64,000 bases of DNA, taken from Tyto alba. Taxonomy: Eukaryota > Chordata > Aves > Strigiformes > Tytonidae. The first letter of the stretch is position 1; the number at the start of each line of letters is the position of its first letter. This document shows, one piece after another, positions 10,283-22,697 of this stretch. A model generated the notes under the pieces. It was given only the letters and a program-made list of their open reading frames with translations, did no database searches and was not told the origin of the DNA. The position numbers and the translations under genes were made by a program. The stretch is from NCBI RefSeq assembly GCF_018691265.1, contig NW_024881321.1:18944698-19008697 (forward strand). The letters run 5' to 3'.

Positions 10283-13200
10283 TATTTCTATTCAGGAAGG
10301 TCCAGGAACCACAGAGGATCCTTACATAACCGGATTTAGCTAGCTAACAAGACAGCATAGGCTAGCATTATACAGACTTGGCAGACATGCAGTGATGCTA
10401 CTAGTTTGGATAAGGTTATCTTGCATTTTAACAGTTTATTTCCAAAAAGTAATAGTAATATATATTCGAAGGCCAAAAGTTTCACAGGGAAAAAAACCAA
10501 CCTCAAATTATGAAAGCCACTTGAATGCAGGGCAACTGTAGATGGTATCTGGTTGGCTTAAATATAGATGGAGTACACAGGGGCCTGATACCCATCACAG
10601 CTATAGTCAACAGTTTTCAAAGACTGTTTAACTCTTTACGTGACAGCTTTCATTAAGTGCCTCCCTACTAAAATGGAATATCTCTAGGATGCTTAAAGGA
10701 AGTCAATGATGACTGCTTAAAAGTTGTTGAAGTATGCCCTTTAAACCCTGCCAACAAATAGATTATGATCCAGGATTAGGTATACAGGTACCTGAACTCT
10801 AGAGATGTTCTAAAATGTTAGCACTGGGTTTTGGAAATAATCTGTAATAGATAAGGAGTCTGTACAGTAATAAAGAAATTAGATAACTTTTGACTTGATT
10901 TAGTCTGAGCAGGGTATTAAATTCTCATCTCCAAAATGTTGGAGAATGTCCTGATTAACAGGCCATAGGTTATACCAGGTGATCTTTTCATGGAGTTGAA
11001 TTATGTCACTTCAGTAAATGGCCTTGTTATTTGGTAGCTTAATGCTGAGAGGAGAAAACGTCCTTACCCATGGTTCTTTGTTCCTTGGTGGTTTGGGCAC
11101 TGGCTTAGAACATGGGCAATGTACAGGCTTAATCTTCCTCCATCTCCTGCCCCCAGGGAGAGTTTCAGTCATATTCACCAGACTACCAAAAAGTAGAAAA
11201 TACCTTCTTCTGGTGGTCTGCGGCTATCTGAGGAGAATAAGAATGAGAAAAAAGCACCTACATTGAATACTACTGCTCTCTTTGACAGAAGCAGAATTGA
11301 AGTGGGGGCAACATCATCATTTGGAGGCATCTGTGTTTGATGGAGAGAGATAAATTCCTCTATTGGGAAGACAGCTTTACCTTCTGCTGATCTTCATATT
11401 TACTGCAAAATCCCCAGTGACTATTGTAAGAAATTTGGAAGGTTATGGTAGGTGACCTGGATCATTCTCTGAAGCTATGCACCTGAAATTTCAGTTAAGT
11501 ATTACCTAAACTGAGGAGGATGGGTTTCACATGCAGAAACTGAAGAGTAGACAAATGTTGAACCATTTGAAAGAATTGTATGGGCTCCATCACTGAAATT
11601 CTGGTATTCCTTATAGCCACTGTCTACATAATGTTTCATCAAAATCCTCATCAGGAGACCAAATCTGAATATGTGTTTCTTCGCTCAGTTATGACAGGGT
11701 TTCAGTCCTGGATTTTCGGCCTCTGATTATAGTTTTCACAGAAACCTCTCTTATTAGTATGGTTTGATTTTCTTCTTAAGGTTACTAGATCTTTCACAGC
11801 TAGAACACAAGGGTATATGGTTCAACTGTATGAACTCTTCAGTCCTTATTCCATACTACCTGAACAGACATTGCAGTTGAGTCAGTGTAAGCTTTGGTGT
11901 CATGTCTTTTCCAGCTAAAGGGTTGAGGGAATCTAAACTTCTAAAAATGAGCTACTATCAAAACATTACTATCTTGTCCAATAAAATCTTTGACAGGTGA
12001 CATGAACAGCTTTTGACTTGATTGTTTAACTTATTCATGAATCTTAAGCTCCTCAGGGAATGCTAGAATATTCTCCAACTCCCTGCTCAACAGAATCCAC
12101 TCTTGGAGGAGCAGTTACACACTTCATTGAAGCCCAGCAACTTTGGTTTCCTTTTGCTGCTAATTGTGGTTTTATTCAAATGTATATAGAATTTCTGTAA
12201 TGTCATGATAAAGGCACATCTTTCAGTCCCACAATTTTTATGTTGGTTTAGGTAGAGTTTCATAAGTAATTTCTCTTCAAATCTCCTTTTCAAAAGTATA
12301 TTTCAAAATGAAACAGTTTGCTGTTAATTCTCTATGTTTTTACAAGATTAAACCATCTGAAAAATTATGCTCAATATTCAGTAGTACTTCATAAACATAT
12401 GCAGAAAATGTGAGACTTCATGAATTAATACAGTTATAAGGCAAAGGACAATGTAATAAAAAGTACTTACGAATTTGTCATATATCAGAAAAAGGAGAGG
12501 AAATATCTGACAAATATGTTGTCTTCTGGTTTCTGAAAATAACTTCTTCCTGTGAAAAAAAATCTTTTCAAATAGAAACAAACTTTATTTCCACAAAATA
12601 TGCATCTACTCTACTTACAGAACATTGTTCATGTGAGTAGTCTGGAGACCCTAAAACTTGTATCAAATTCAACATAAAATAAGAAAATTTAAATGTCATA
12701 GAAAATCCAGATCTATTTCAGAAATTATGTAAATGTGTAAATTATGCATTCATGTTCCTAGCTTCACTGAAATAAATAACAAATATCTTGACTCGAATAT
12801 GATACAGGACTGAACCCACTTATAATCTGGTCAAAAAAACAGGTGCCTGTCATAAAGTGCAGACAACATTGGATTAATTTTTTATTCAAGTGAGTGTAAA
12901 AGAACATAATTTGAAATCAAAATATACAAGAAAAAAGTCATAATCAAGTGGGTGGAAGATAAGGAGATTCTTCCTGTCCACCCAGAAAACTTTTATTAAC
13001 CATTTTTCTCATCTCTTTCTTTATTCTCTGATCTCTTTAATACTGAATTTGCCTGCCCACTGATTGACTGGTTCACCATGAATATTCTGATCAGTTTGTT
13101 CCTTAGCTGTATTACATGCCGTTGACACCACTGATACTGAACATGATACAAAATACTTTCCAAAAGGTATTACATTGACACATAGTATGTAACGATCCAA

Positions 13201-13469
13201 AATTCATTACAATAAAGAGATACCTAGATCTATTTAATCATCAGTAGAACTACAAGACTTTTGCTAAAAGTGCCATCTGAACCTTAATTTACTGGACCAT
13301 CTGTGTAATAAAGGTCAGAATCAAGGCAGAAGCTACAATGTACTATTGCAAATGCAATTTATCAGATGTCTGGCTCTGAGTTCTGCGCACTGGTAGAAGG
13401 CTGCCTTCCCTTTCTGGTTCCCTCTCAGTTCTCCCTTTTGAGACATTTTCAGGTGTGCAATGGCAAATT

Positions 13470-13740
13470 TAACAACTGAATGTGTAAAGCGTGATAAATT
13501 CTTGCTTATGTCAAGAGATTATATTCTCCTGCTAATCCATTTTGTAGAAAATGTATAAAGCCAGGGGCCAAAACAATGGTTTAAAGACAATACATAGGAA
13601 CTGGCAGGCAATGAATTAGCACCCAATTCTTTTGCCAGCCTGAACATTTGCAGTTCTCAGCATGCTAGAACAATGCCAAGACACTGCATGGCATTAAATT
13701 GGATTAAATGTATAATGATTTCATGGAGAGATAAAGTAGA
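13470..13740. promoter_or_regulatory. Candidate conserved non-coding element (unproven)
   Basis: This block looks less like neutral AT-rich DNA than its surroundings. It holds an AACAATGG SOX-type motif at 13572-13579, a second AACAATG-like motif near 13669, TAAT-core motifs, and an imperfect hairpin at 13601-13642. These are short motifs that occur by chance, so the call is a suggestion only. No coding potential was recognised. Confidence 0.2.
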
Positions 13741-14249
13741 ATAATCCTTTCACGTAATCAGGGGATTCAAATAGCTTACCCTGTTCCTGCAATATTTCAG
13801 TTTATCCTAATAATGTACTACAGCAAATGTGCTTTTCAAAATGTGAGTTAGTTTTGAAGGGAGAAAGAGTTTATAGCATGCACAACATGAATATCAGATT
13901 TTTCTGCAGTGATATTTTGTGCCTCTGGAGTTGCTATGCATTAAGGAAAACTTGTTCTCTTGCAGTAAGTCTGGCAACACTGAAAAAATATAAAATAATT
14001 TAAAATTATAATGGCCTAAACTGAGATCTCAATAATGTATGACTTATGTCGCAGTTATTGCAATTTACACTGTTTAGAGATTTTGAATGTACTTATTTAG
14101 AGATTTACTTTTTTTTTGAAGGGTTGACATTAGACATTCCCAAGGAAAGTAACCTATTTCAGGGCTGGGAGTAATTTCACATAATTTTCAATATTTCATT
14201 TTTTATAAATTTGAACTTTAACTAATTGCAAAATAATGCTATTTTTGCC

Positions 14250-14276
14250 TTTTTTTTTTTAAAAAAAAAAAAAAAA
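14250..14276. repeat. T11A16 homopolymer dyad
   Basis: Eleven T followed immediately by sixteen A, which is self-complementary over 22 bases. Such tracts are slippage-prone and can extrude as hairpins. Confidence 0.9.
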
Positions 14277-17200
14277 GGACATATTTTGATCATTGCTTCA
14301 TTTATTTGAAACAATTTGTTCAAGTAAGTTTTCAACCAAAGTATATCTAAGCTATGATCATGCTTTTGAAAAGTCTGCTGCAGGCTCCTCTTTGCATACA
14401 AACTACAGGTCTGGTATGTAATATCAGCAATTTGCTTAGTAAGTGTTTAACAATCATAGGCCATTATCTTTGTCTGATGAATAGTGCATTTAGTTAGAAA
14501 ACCCCACTGCTTCATTTAACCTTTCTCTGGATCTTGATTGGCCTGTGACCAGGCCTCTATGAAAAGCCTGTTTTACAATTTCACTTGCAGATGCACATTT
14601 TTTGATTCAGCTTTTAAAAATAATTTTATTTAATTAATAATAGTAGATTAGAGTTCATCAAAAGAATTAATTCCTTTATTTACCATTTCTTCCTTTGATA
14701 CAGGATCCCTCATCAAATAGAATGACGGTATCTATCATCACTGTTGCTTATTATTAGTCTCAAAGCCTGAGGCAAAGTCAAAAAAATAAAACGTACTAGC
14801 ATCTTTATGTTTTGTCATAAAAAATGGTGAGGACATAATAAAACATTAAATTACCTGTTCTCAGTCACATGATTAATCCTTAGTCAAGCAAGAACTTGAT
14901 CCTACTGATTTTCACAAGATCCCTTTTCACATAGTCCTAGTCTTAAGATAAATATAATTTTAATATTAGTTATTTTTATTAATTTCTGCATAGTAGTTTT
15001 TATCTTCAAATCTGTTGTAATAGAGAATGACATTTAAGAGACAATTAATTTGTAAAAGACAATGTTCTGCATTTTCATTATAGTATCAAAGCAGAACATA
15101 AATTTTCTGAGGCTGCCCCAAAGCACAAATATAGCTCTTCCTAGAGTTAACTTCACATTATCAGTGTTTTCTTAGGATCTTAGCTTTGTATGCACTTTCA
15201 ATAGTTTGTAATCAATATTGTCAGTGTAGTTATAGAGCTAACCAGCTGAAAACCATTATTTCTTCTTCATATAATCTGTTGCCAGAGCCTGTTTTTTAAA
15301 TGTCATATTTTTGCCAGGTGCATAAGACATTTTTCTATAGCCAGGTTGATGGACTTTAAAATCAGTGCATTGTTACATTTCAAAGAAACATTAAACATAA
15401 TTTAAAGTCCCAATGATCCCTCTAAGACTTAGTCCTCAGGAATGTATTTTATGAGATACTAGACCAGATTTGCTCTATTAAAGATTCATATGTCGTTACT
15501 GCAGATATAACTTCTCCTGTCCAGCTGTTGAAAGACACAATCTGACCAAGATTTAAGGAAGTGATTATTTGCATACGTAGTGCAGAGATGAAGATACACA
15601 GGGCTGTCTGCTGCCTGCCTTAAGGAAGAAAGGCACTTTTAATTATTGTATTGCAACACAAAGGCAGTAGTCAAGAGCACAGGCTGCTGGTGCCGGCTCT
15701 GAAACCAAGAGCTTGGTTCACTTGTGTAAACTTAAGCATCTACTGTTACTTGAAACACTTTGGAGCCTATATACTAGACATGGTTAACAGGGCTGATGGA
15801 TGTGACACAGGACTTGCCTTTATGAACTGGTGGTTGGCTATACAGCCATAGCTTGACTGCCAGTAGTGACCTTGAGGTTTAAGGAATTTGTTTGAGCCTT
15901 AAGGATGAGATTCAGGTCCATATTGTAGATGCTTGTGCGAAACTGCCCATATTTATATGGAGTCTAGATTATAGTCAACAAAGGTAGACATTATACTCGA
16001 CTGAGATAGGCTCTATAGACAGCAGAGATCTAACCAATACAGTTGGTGTTCTCTGTGGAGTCATTCAGCTCATTTCAGGATGCCATTCACTTCAGGATGA
16101 CCTGAATAGTTCTGGAGCTGCCACTGACTGTGCAGATTAAGTTTTGATTAATTTACTTGCCTTCAGCTGCCAGTCAGCAGTGCAGGCCTCTGGTAGGTCC
16201 CCTGACTGATCTCCTAGTTGCATGAAGGTGTCTTAGATGCTCTGGGAAACTTCAAATATCAGTAAACACCAATGCTTAGAAAACTGAACAGACCCCCAGA
16301 CGTCCAGGGAGCGCAGCAGTCAGACAGCTTGCTCACATGCATTCTGCTGGGCAGAGATGCAGTGTGCAGTGCAGACTGCAGAGATGCACAACCTAAGATG
16401 GCAGTGTCATTTTATATTGTGGACAAATACCAGTATTAAGATTTACAGATTTTCCATGCCTTTCTGATTCAGTACAGGAGCCAGGAGCCAGAAGCCATCC
16501 CAAAAGACACCAGACACCTTTGTTCAGGTGTTTGAGTCCTATCTCTACTTTAACATACCAACATGGACATGTTTATAATCTGAATGTGAATCCGACTCTT
16601 CAGAGAAGTCAGTAACTGACTTCTTTTGTGTCTTTGTGACTCCAAATGTAAAATGAGATTAACAAAACTTCCTTCCCAGAAATGCCAAAAAAGTTAATTA
16701 AATATTTGGAAAATTATTTGATCTCCTTGATTAAAAAACACTGTAGAACCACCAAAGTTTTTATTATTTTCACAGTAATCAGTGTCTTTCATATAAAAGA
16801 GCTTTCTTTTTATAATAAGATTGAGATCTGAAAGGCACCTGATGATAAAATCAGCTTTCAACACCTACATTTTAAATTTGTTACATTTTATAGGAGTTAT
16901 CCAAAATTCCTCCAAGATATCCTAGCAGATTTTAGCTATCCCTTTTCTCTGCATGTACTTTTTATACCCTGTAGAACAGCTGGGTCCCAATCCTACTCAG
17001 TCTTTGACTTCTCAAATGAGTCCTGTTCTGGATGCCTGGGTGCATTGTCTAATATATTACACAGATACAAAAAGATGTGTGAAAAACTGGACACTTCAAC
17101 ACTTGAGTGTCCACATTTAATTGCAGTTCCAAGAAAATTAAATACCTCTAACCATCTGTCAGGGTGCTATTTTGTCCATCTCTTTATTTATCTGATAAAG

Positions 17201-17714
17201 AGTTTATATCCCTTAAAAAGAATTGACTACCACCCTCATGTCCCAAGTCATATACCAGGCAGGTATATGAAATTGTTTTGCTATTAAAAAAATGTAAGAT
17301 TAACATTATAAACACGGTAAGTATTTTTTTTTTTAATAAAACATGAATCTAAACATAAATAAGAAATATTACCCAGGTCTTATCAAATATGCATGTTCCT
17401 TTCTTTTGAAGACTTCTGGGTCATGACATCTGCTGTTCTTTAGTACCTTTACTTAGTACCTTTGACTTATTATTTTAATTAAATGTGGTTTAACAAGAAT
17501 CTCTGTCATCTGTACTTATTTTCTTAAAATGAGATTGATTGTGAAAGTAAAAGAAAGAAAATTATTTAGAAAAATAGACCTCAGGCACTTTATCATATAT
17601 CTGAAAGTACAAAGAAAATGTTATTGAAAAAAAAAAAGCAGCAAAACTGATCAGGAATCTCTTCCATTTAAAATTCTAATTGATTGAAATTAAATTTATT
17701 TTTTTTTGAGAAGC

Positions 17715-17732
17715 TTTTTTTTTTTTTTTTTT
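17715..17732. repeat. Poly-T run, T18
   Basis: Eighteen consecutive T, preceded by an interrupted T-rich stretch. Confidence 0.9.
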
Positions 17733-20700
17733 ATGAAACTGAAGAAAATACCTACCTATGATGGAATTTTGGGGATAAATTAAGGTAATCTTGTAGCCTG
17801 GTGATTATGATGCTCTACTCAAGGTATTTGGCTATGACTTGATGCAGGATTTCCAACAGAAGTTTTCTAACCACAAAAAAGCTATAGATTTAGATTCTTG
17901 TGTTATGTGACACCAGTGACCTTTTAAACTTACTTAAGCATGGAGGACAAATATCAACAGAAGAAATCAAATGCTTACAACTTAAAAAGTACATTGTGGA
18001 GGTAAGGTGCCTAAGCTGAAGCCACCCAGCAAGTCAGTAAGAATAAAGCCTTATACCTACACTGATGACACCTTAATCCCTGGTTTATATTTGGATGGGT
18101 GCATATTATTCTGCATCTTTCTTAGACTTAAAAATACGTTTTTCTAAACCTTTTCACCACTGTGCAGAAGAGAGGAGAAAGGTCTTAGCAAGCTCAAAAC
18201 TTTGTGGATGTCAAAACCTATTCTTTCCCAAAAGAACTTTTGAAATTGTACTTAAATGAAATATAAATAAGGATCATTTGCTATTTAAAATAATGTTATT
18301 AGCTCAAAACCAAACCATACCAAACGTGAGTAATGTAAATGTTTCTTGGATTTGAAAGGATTCACCTGGCAATACCAGGCTGTAGGCCTCGATAACTGGG
18401 CAGATTTTGGACAGGGTTAAGTATATTCCACTTCTTGGTTACAACAAGAGATGCAGGATGTCACTGAAGAGGGTCCATGGCTTCGTGAAGCTGGCTGGAG
18501 GTGAATGACTGTGCGTGCCTGTTTCTTTTTCTGTCAGTCTGATTCAAATATTTAACACCTACACAGGTGAACTTGGTGAACTTGGATTGTCATACAATAC
18601 TTTGCTTTTTCCTGGTAAAAATTCTTCTATTTCATTTAAGAAGAGTTGTGGAAGAATGATTTTATCTCAACTTTTAAAATTAAATTTCAGCTTTGGTCCC
18701 ATGCTTACATTGGCCTGTGGCTGCAATTGATTGGGTTTTTGTGGTTTTACAGTTTTCCGGCCTTTATAGCTTGCCTTACAGAAGTTTAAGATATTAAGTG
18801 TGCTTGGTTTTGTCTCTGTTTTTTTTTAATGGGCAGATGTGTTTTAGACACTTATGCTTACAATTTGTATCTAGCAAGTATTATTAGTGCTGACACAGTT
18901 ACAAACTCTGCCCCTGTTCTTACCACTGGTTAAGAAAACACACTTTTCTGGATAGATGCTACCAAAGTATCAGAAAAATGCACTTAAACATTAGCTGTAA
19001 TTTCTAGGCAAATATGAAAGATTTGAGGTGAGTAGAATGGGTAAATTTTTAAAGATAATATACAAGAGATGACAGGCTTGTCCAGACATTAACACTTATT
19101 AAAGTGAGTATCAAATTACAAGGAAGGAAGGACATTTTACATCTAAATAAGAATATCTTCAGAAATAACTTCATTCACTTGAGCGCAGTACATCGTGCCT
19201 TTAGGTAATTTGAATTTATCTGCAAGTCTTTCAGTGGCCAACTGCTAAGAAAATGAATTAATGAAAAGAAATGTAGACAACAAATGGATCCTGACAGAGT
19301 GGTTTGATGCAGGCCTCTTTAGTACAGATTTGACCCAAACACATTTCAAGTTACTGCTGATAAGAAACCAGTTATTAAGGATTAAGTTTTCAGGGCAGTG
19401 CATAGTAGTTAGGGAACCTTTATAAGTGTTTTATTTTACATATAGAGCTCACGTCGTCTTTAGAACAGAGTATTAAAAAAAGGGTTTGTCTCATGACTCC
19501 TTGACATCTCTGATTCCCTTCTGCCCCTGTACCAATTTCTATGTTGTACATGCTTAATTGTGCACTGTTCTCTGAACAGCAATTAAAGCCCAATTTGACT
19601 TGTTGCTGAGCAAGATGATAAGAGCTCTGTCTGTCAGCATGGTCAAAGATCAACCATTATCCTATACAGAGCTTACTGCAGCTTCATAATTTATTCTGCT
19701 GAAAGCTCCTCTGAGAACAAGACAGAGTTTGCAGCTGTTGGTGTGCCTCTCCAGTTGTAACTATACTGGAGGAAAGACAAAAATCCAGTTATATTATAGA
19801 TATTCCCTTGTAGTTCTTACTCCTATGTGACAAAACAAGGGATTTTTTTGTTTCATTTTAAGATTTAAGCTGGTATAAAATGTCATTTGAACATATCTAA
19901 AAGTCTATATATGTGCAGTTAAGGAAATCAAAGAAACATCACTGTTGCTAAACCCTCCACTGAAAATCTACTTTGCTTCAAATGTATAAAAGTGGAATAC
20001 AGTATGAAAGACCATTTACATGTAAAGATTCAGTTAACATGTCATAATTTATGGCACTAAGAGAGAACGAGCAATAAAGCATCTGTGTGCAAAGAATGTC
20101 TACAGTATAATGGGTAGTCAATGATTGTGAATTGTCTAATCTTTCCTAGCAAAAAACCTTGAGTCTAGCAGTCTCCATAAATAAAGGAGCCATAGAATCC
20201 CTCAGAAATGGAAAAATTATATTAAGTCATCAGTGACAAATGTTGAAACTGTCTTTTGCTGCAGCTTTTCCAGAAATTTGTCCTTTCACATTCTACTATC
20301 CTAGCCATTAATCTTCCACCATTCTTCTCAAGGCACAGTTCCAGATGCATTTAAGATATTCAGTCTAACCAAGAGCTAGTAACTTCCTACTAACAATCTG
20401 AATGTTTATTTTCAATTCCTTTTTGTGTTACTGAGCAGTGAAAATTGCACAATTACTGATATAAATATGCCAAAGAACCTCCTCCAAACTTCCCTTATTT
20501 ATTTGAGTAATATGCTGTACAGGTCTGAAGCTTATCTCACCCCTTCTCAACCTTTGCCTGCCTCATGTTTGTGTCTTACGTCTGAGGAAATTTTCGGCCC
20601 AACTCTGAGTAACTGGATCTGTGAGACTTCCAATCATTTATTCTGCTTTGGAGCCGCTAGTCTCAGGGGAAAGGACGCTGATGCTCTCCCACAAGCCTGG

Positions 20701-21251
20701 ACAACAATAATGCTATGACAGAGTTCTCAGAGTGCTTTTGATACACAAGCTCCCTTACCTGAGCCTGAGGATAGTTACAACATTTTTCTCTGCACAATAT
20801 TCCCACTTATCTCTGACAAATTTCAGGGACATCTCCAGTATTCTCCTTTACTCCATTTCAGTAATCTGCATTTTGAGTACAATGCTCTTTTTTTTTTCAC
20901 TTTCTGTTTTATCAGTTAAGATTTGCCTAGTGCACTACATGACACTGATACCTTCCAACTTTCATATTCTTAGCTGAAGTTTTCTGTGCAAAAAATACTG
21001 AATTAGGGGAACCAGAACGGCTGTGCAAAGTTGGTATTACTACTCAAAACCAAAGGCTCAGAATTTTGTCTTTCATTAGCTGAGTCAAAGCTCTTGATAA
21101 ACACTGTTCTGATGCATGCAAAACAGAAACAAATTTGAGATCCAAACTTAATATATTTTAAATAAGTTTATGAAGTAACCATATTGATATTTGTGCATTC
21201 AAGGATTCATAGTTGTTCACACTGCAATGTTTATGAAGTCTGCCATTGATT

Positions 21252-21269
21252 AAAAAAAAAAAAAAAAAA
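21252..21269. repeat. Poly-A run, A18
   Basis: Eighteen consecutive A on the plus strand. The 70 bases upstream show no recognisable SINE or processed gene copy. Confidence 0.9.
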
Positions 21270-21626
21270 GCTATAGGTCAAGATATTTTTCTGAATTGCA
21301 GAATATCAATTTCTTGTGAGAATGAAGTTACAGTCTTGAGCTTTAACATTTTGTTTTGTGTGGCATTTTAATGCACGGTAGTTCACATTTTCCTTCTTTA
21401 CACACTCCTGACCATTAAAGTATTAATGCCAGCAACAGCAGAGCTTTGTAAACTAAGTCTTTCCTTCCTTCCTTTTGGCCTGATGAAAGCAGTTGATACT
21501 AGAGGGTGTAGTGCCAAATAAATACAGCTAAAGGAAAAAAGAACGGGTAGAAGTAGATTTTAATTTTTTGGCTAAACATTGGTATCCTTTTACATATGCT
21601 GTAGCAATTGGTATGTACTACAAAGG

Positions 21627-21657
21627 AAAAAACAAAACAAAACAAAACAAAACAAAC
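21627..21657. repeat. (AAAAC)n microsatellite
   Basis: About five to six AAAAC pentamers in a row, essentially pure. Length is likely polymorphic. Confidence 0.9.
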
Positions 21658-22612
21658 CTGTGGGCATTTTCATTGCTGTAAAAATAGGTACTATAAACTA
21701 GAAAAAAAAAAAATAGTATATCTGCCTGTCATTTGCATCTGGTATGTAAAAGAAGTTAGAAGCAACTGGAGCTTCAAAGCTGAAATTTCCAGAAAAGCTA
21801 GCATCCTGGTTTAAACATTAATTTGAAATAGAAATCTTGAATGTGAAGAAGTGTTGCTTTTTATCCTTTAACACTGAAAATCTGAGGTCTCTGGAGTTCG
21901 TTATGTGTAGCTGTTTTGAATGAGGTCTTAAAAATAGATCCTGCATCTTGGATAGTTTCGTTTGTTGTAAAGCCTAATTTATACCTCTCTTTTTTGTGTT
22001 AAGAACTAGAACTTGTTTTTCATTATCAGGCTGTAAAGGTTCCAGGACAATTTGCCTGGAGTAGAGTTTTTACCCAGTATTCTTAGCCAGATTTTCCATT
22101 CCTGTGTGATTCACTCAAACTATCTATCTCCTTGCTATCCACCCCTTTATGCCAATTATCTGGCACAGTATTCTATCACACACAAAGCCTTCATTGCTTT
22201 TGTCCAGTCTTTAGTTTTGAACAAACATGTCGGTATTCAAATGATTGTGCCTCATTCCAGTGAAATGTTTTAGTAGTAGAAATGTATATTACATTGCATA
22301 TGCTAATCAGCTCCCTGTGCCATTAGGTTTCAGTACAGAAGCTTTATCTCTTCTACTGAAAAATGGTTATGAGATTAATAAAGCTGTTATTCATGGTCAA
22401 GCCCTGTGCAAATGGAGACAGAAGAGGAGAAGAAACCTCTTTGTTGAGGCTATTTATCATTGACTGGGGAATTTCCCCCCAAGCAGTCCTCTAATAATTT
22501 TGCTCTCAGATTGTGAGTATTTCTGTGTGACCAGGTTGCAGGCTACACAGTGAGTCTCTAATCCCTGAAACAATGTGAGGTCAATCATTTCCCTGCATAT
22601 GAAGTAAGCATG

Positions 22613-22654
22613 AGACAGTGAAGAATATTCTAAAGACAGTAAAGAATATTCTAA
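22613..22654. repeat. 21-bp tandem duplication, two copies
   Basis: AGACAGTGAAGAATATTCTA plus A (22613-22633) is followed directly by the same unit with one G-to-A change (22634-22654). This is a simple local duplication. Confidence 0.9.
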
Positions 22655-22683
22655 GTTGGGTGTTTTCAATGATCAGCATGAAC

Positions 22684-22697
22684 ATATATATATATAT
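22684..22697. repeat. Short (AT)n microsatellite
   Basis: About seven AT dinucleotides without interruption. Confidence 0.85.

Noticed and set aside
18000..18060. Weak resemblance to a MIR-type SINE core
   Set aside because: The match by eye is too short and gapped to distinguish from chance; a profile search would be needed.
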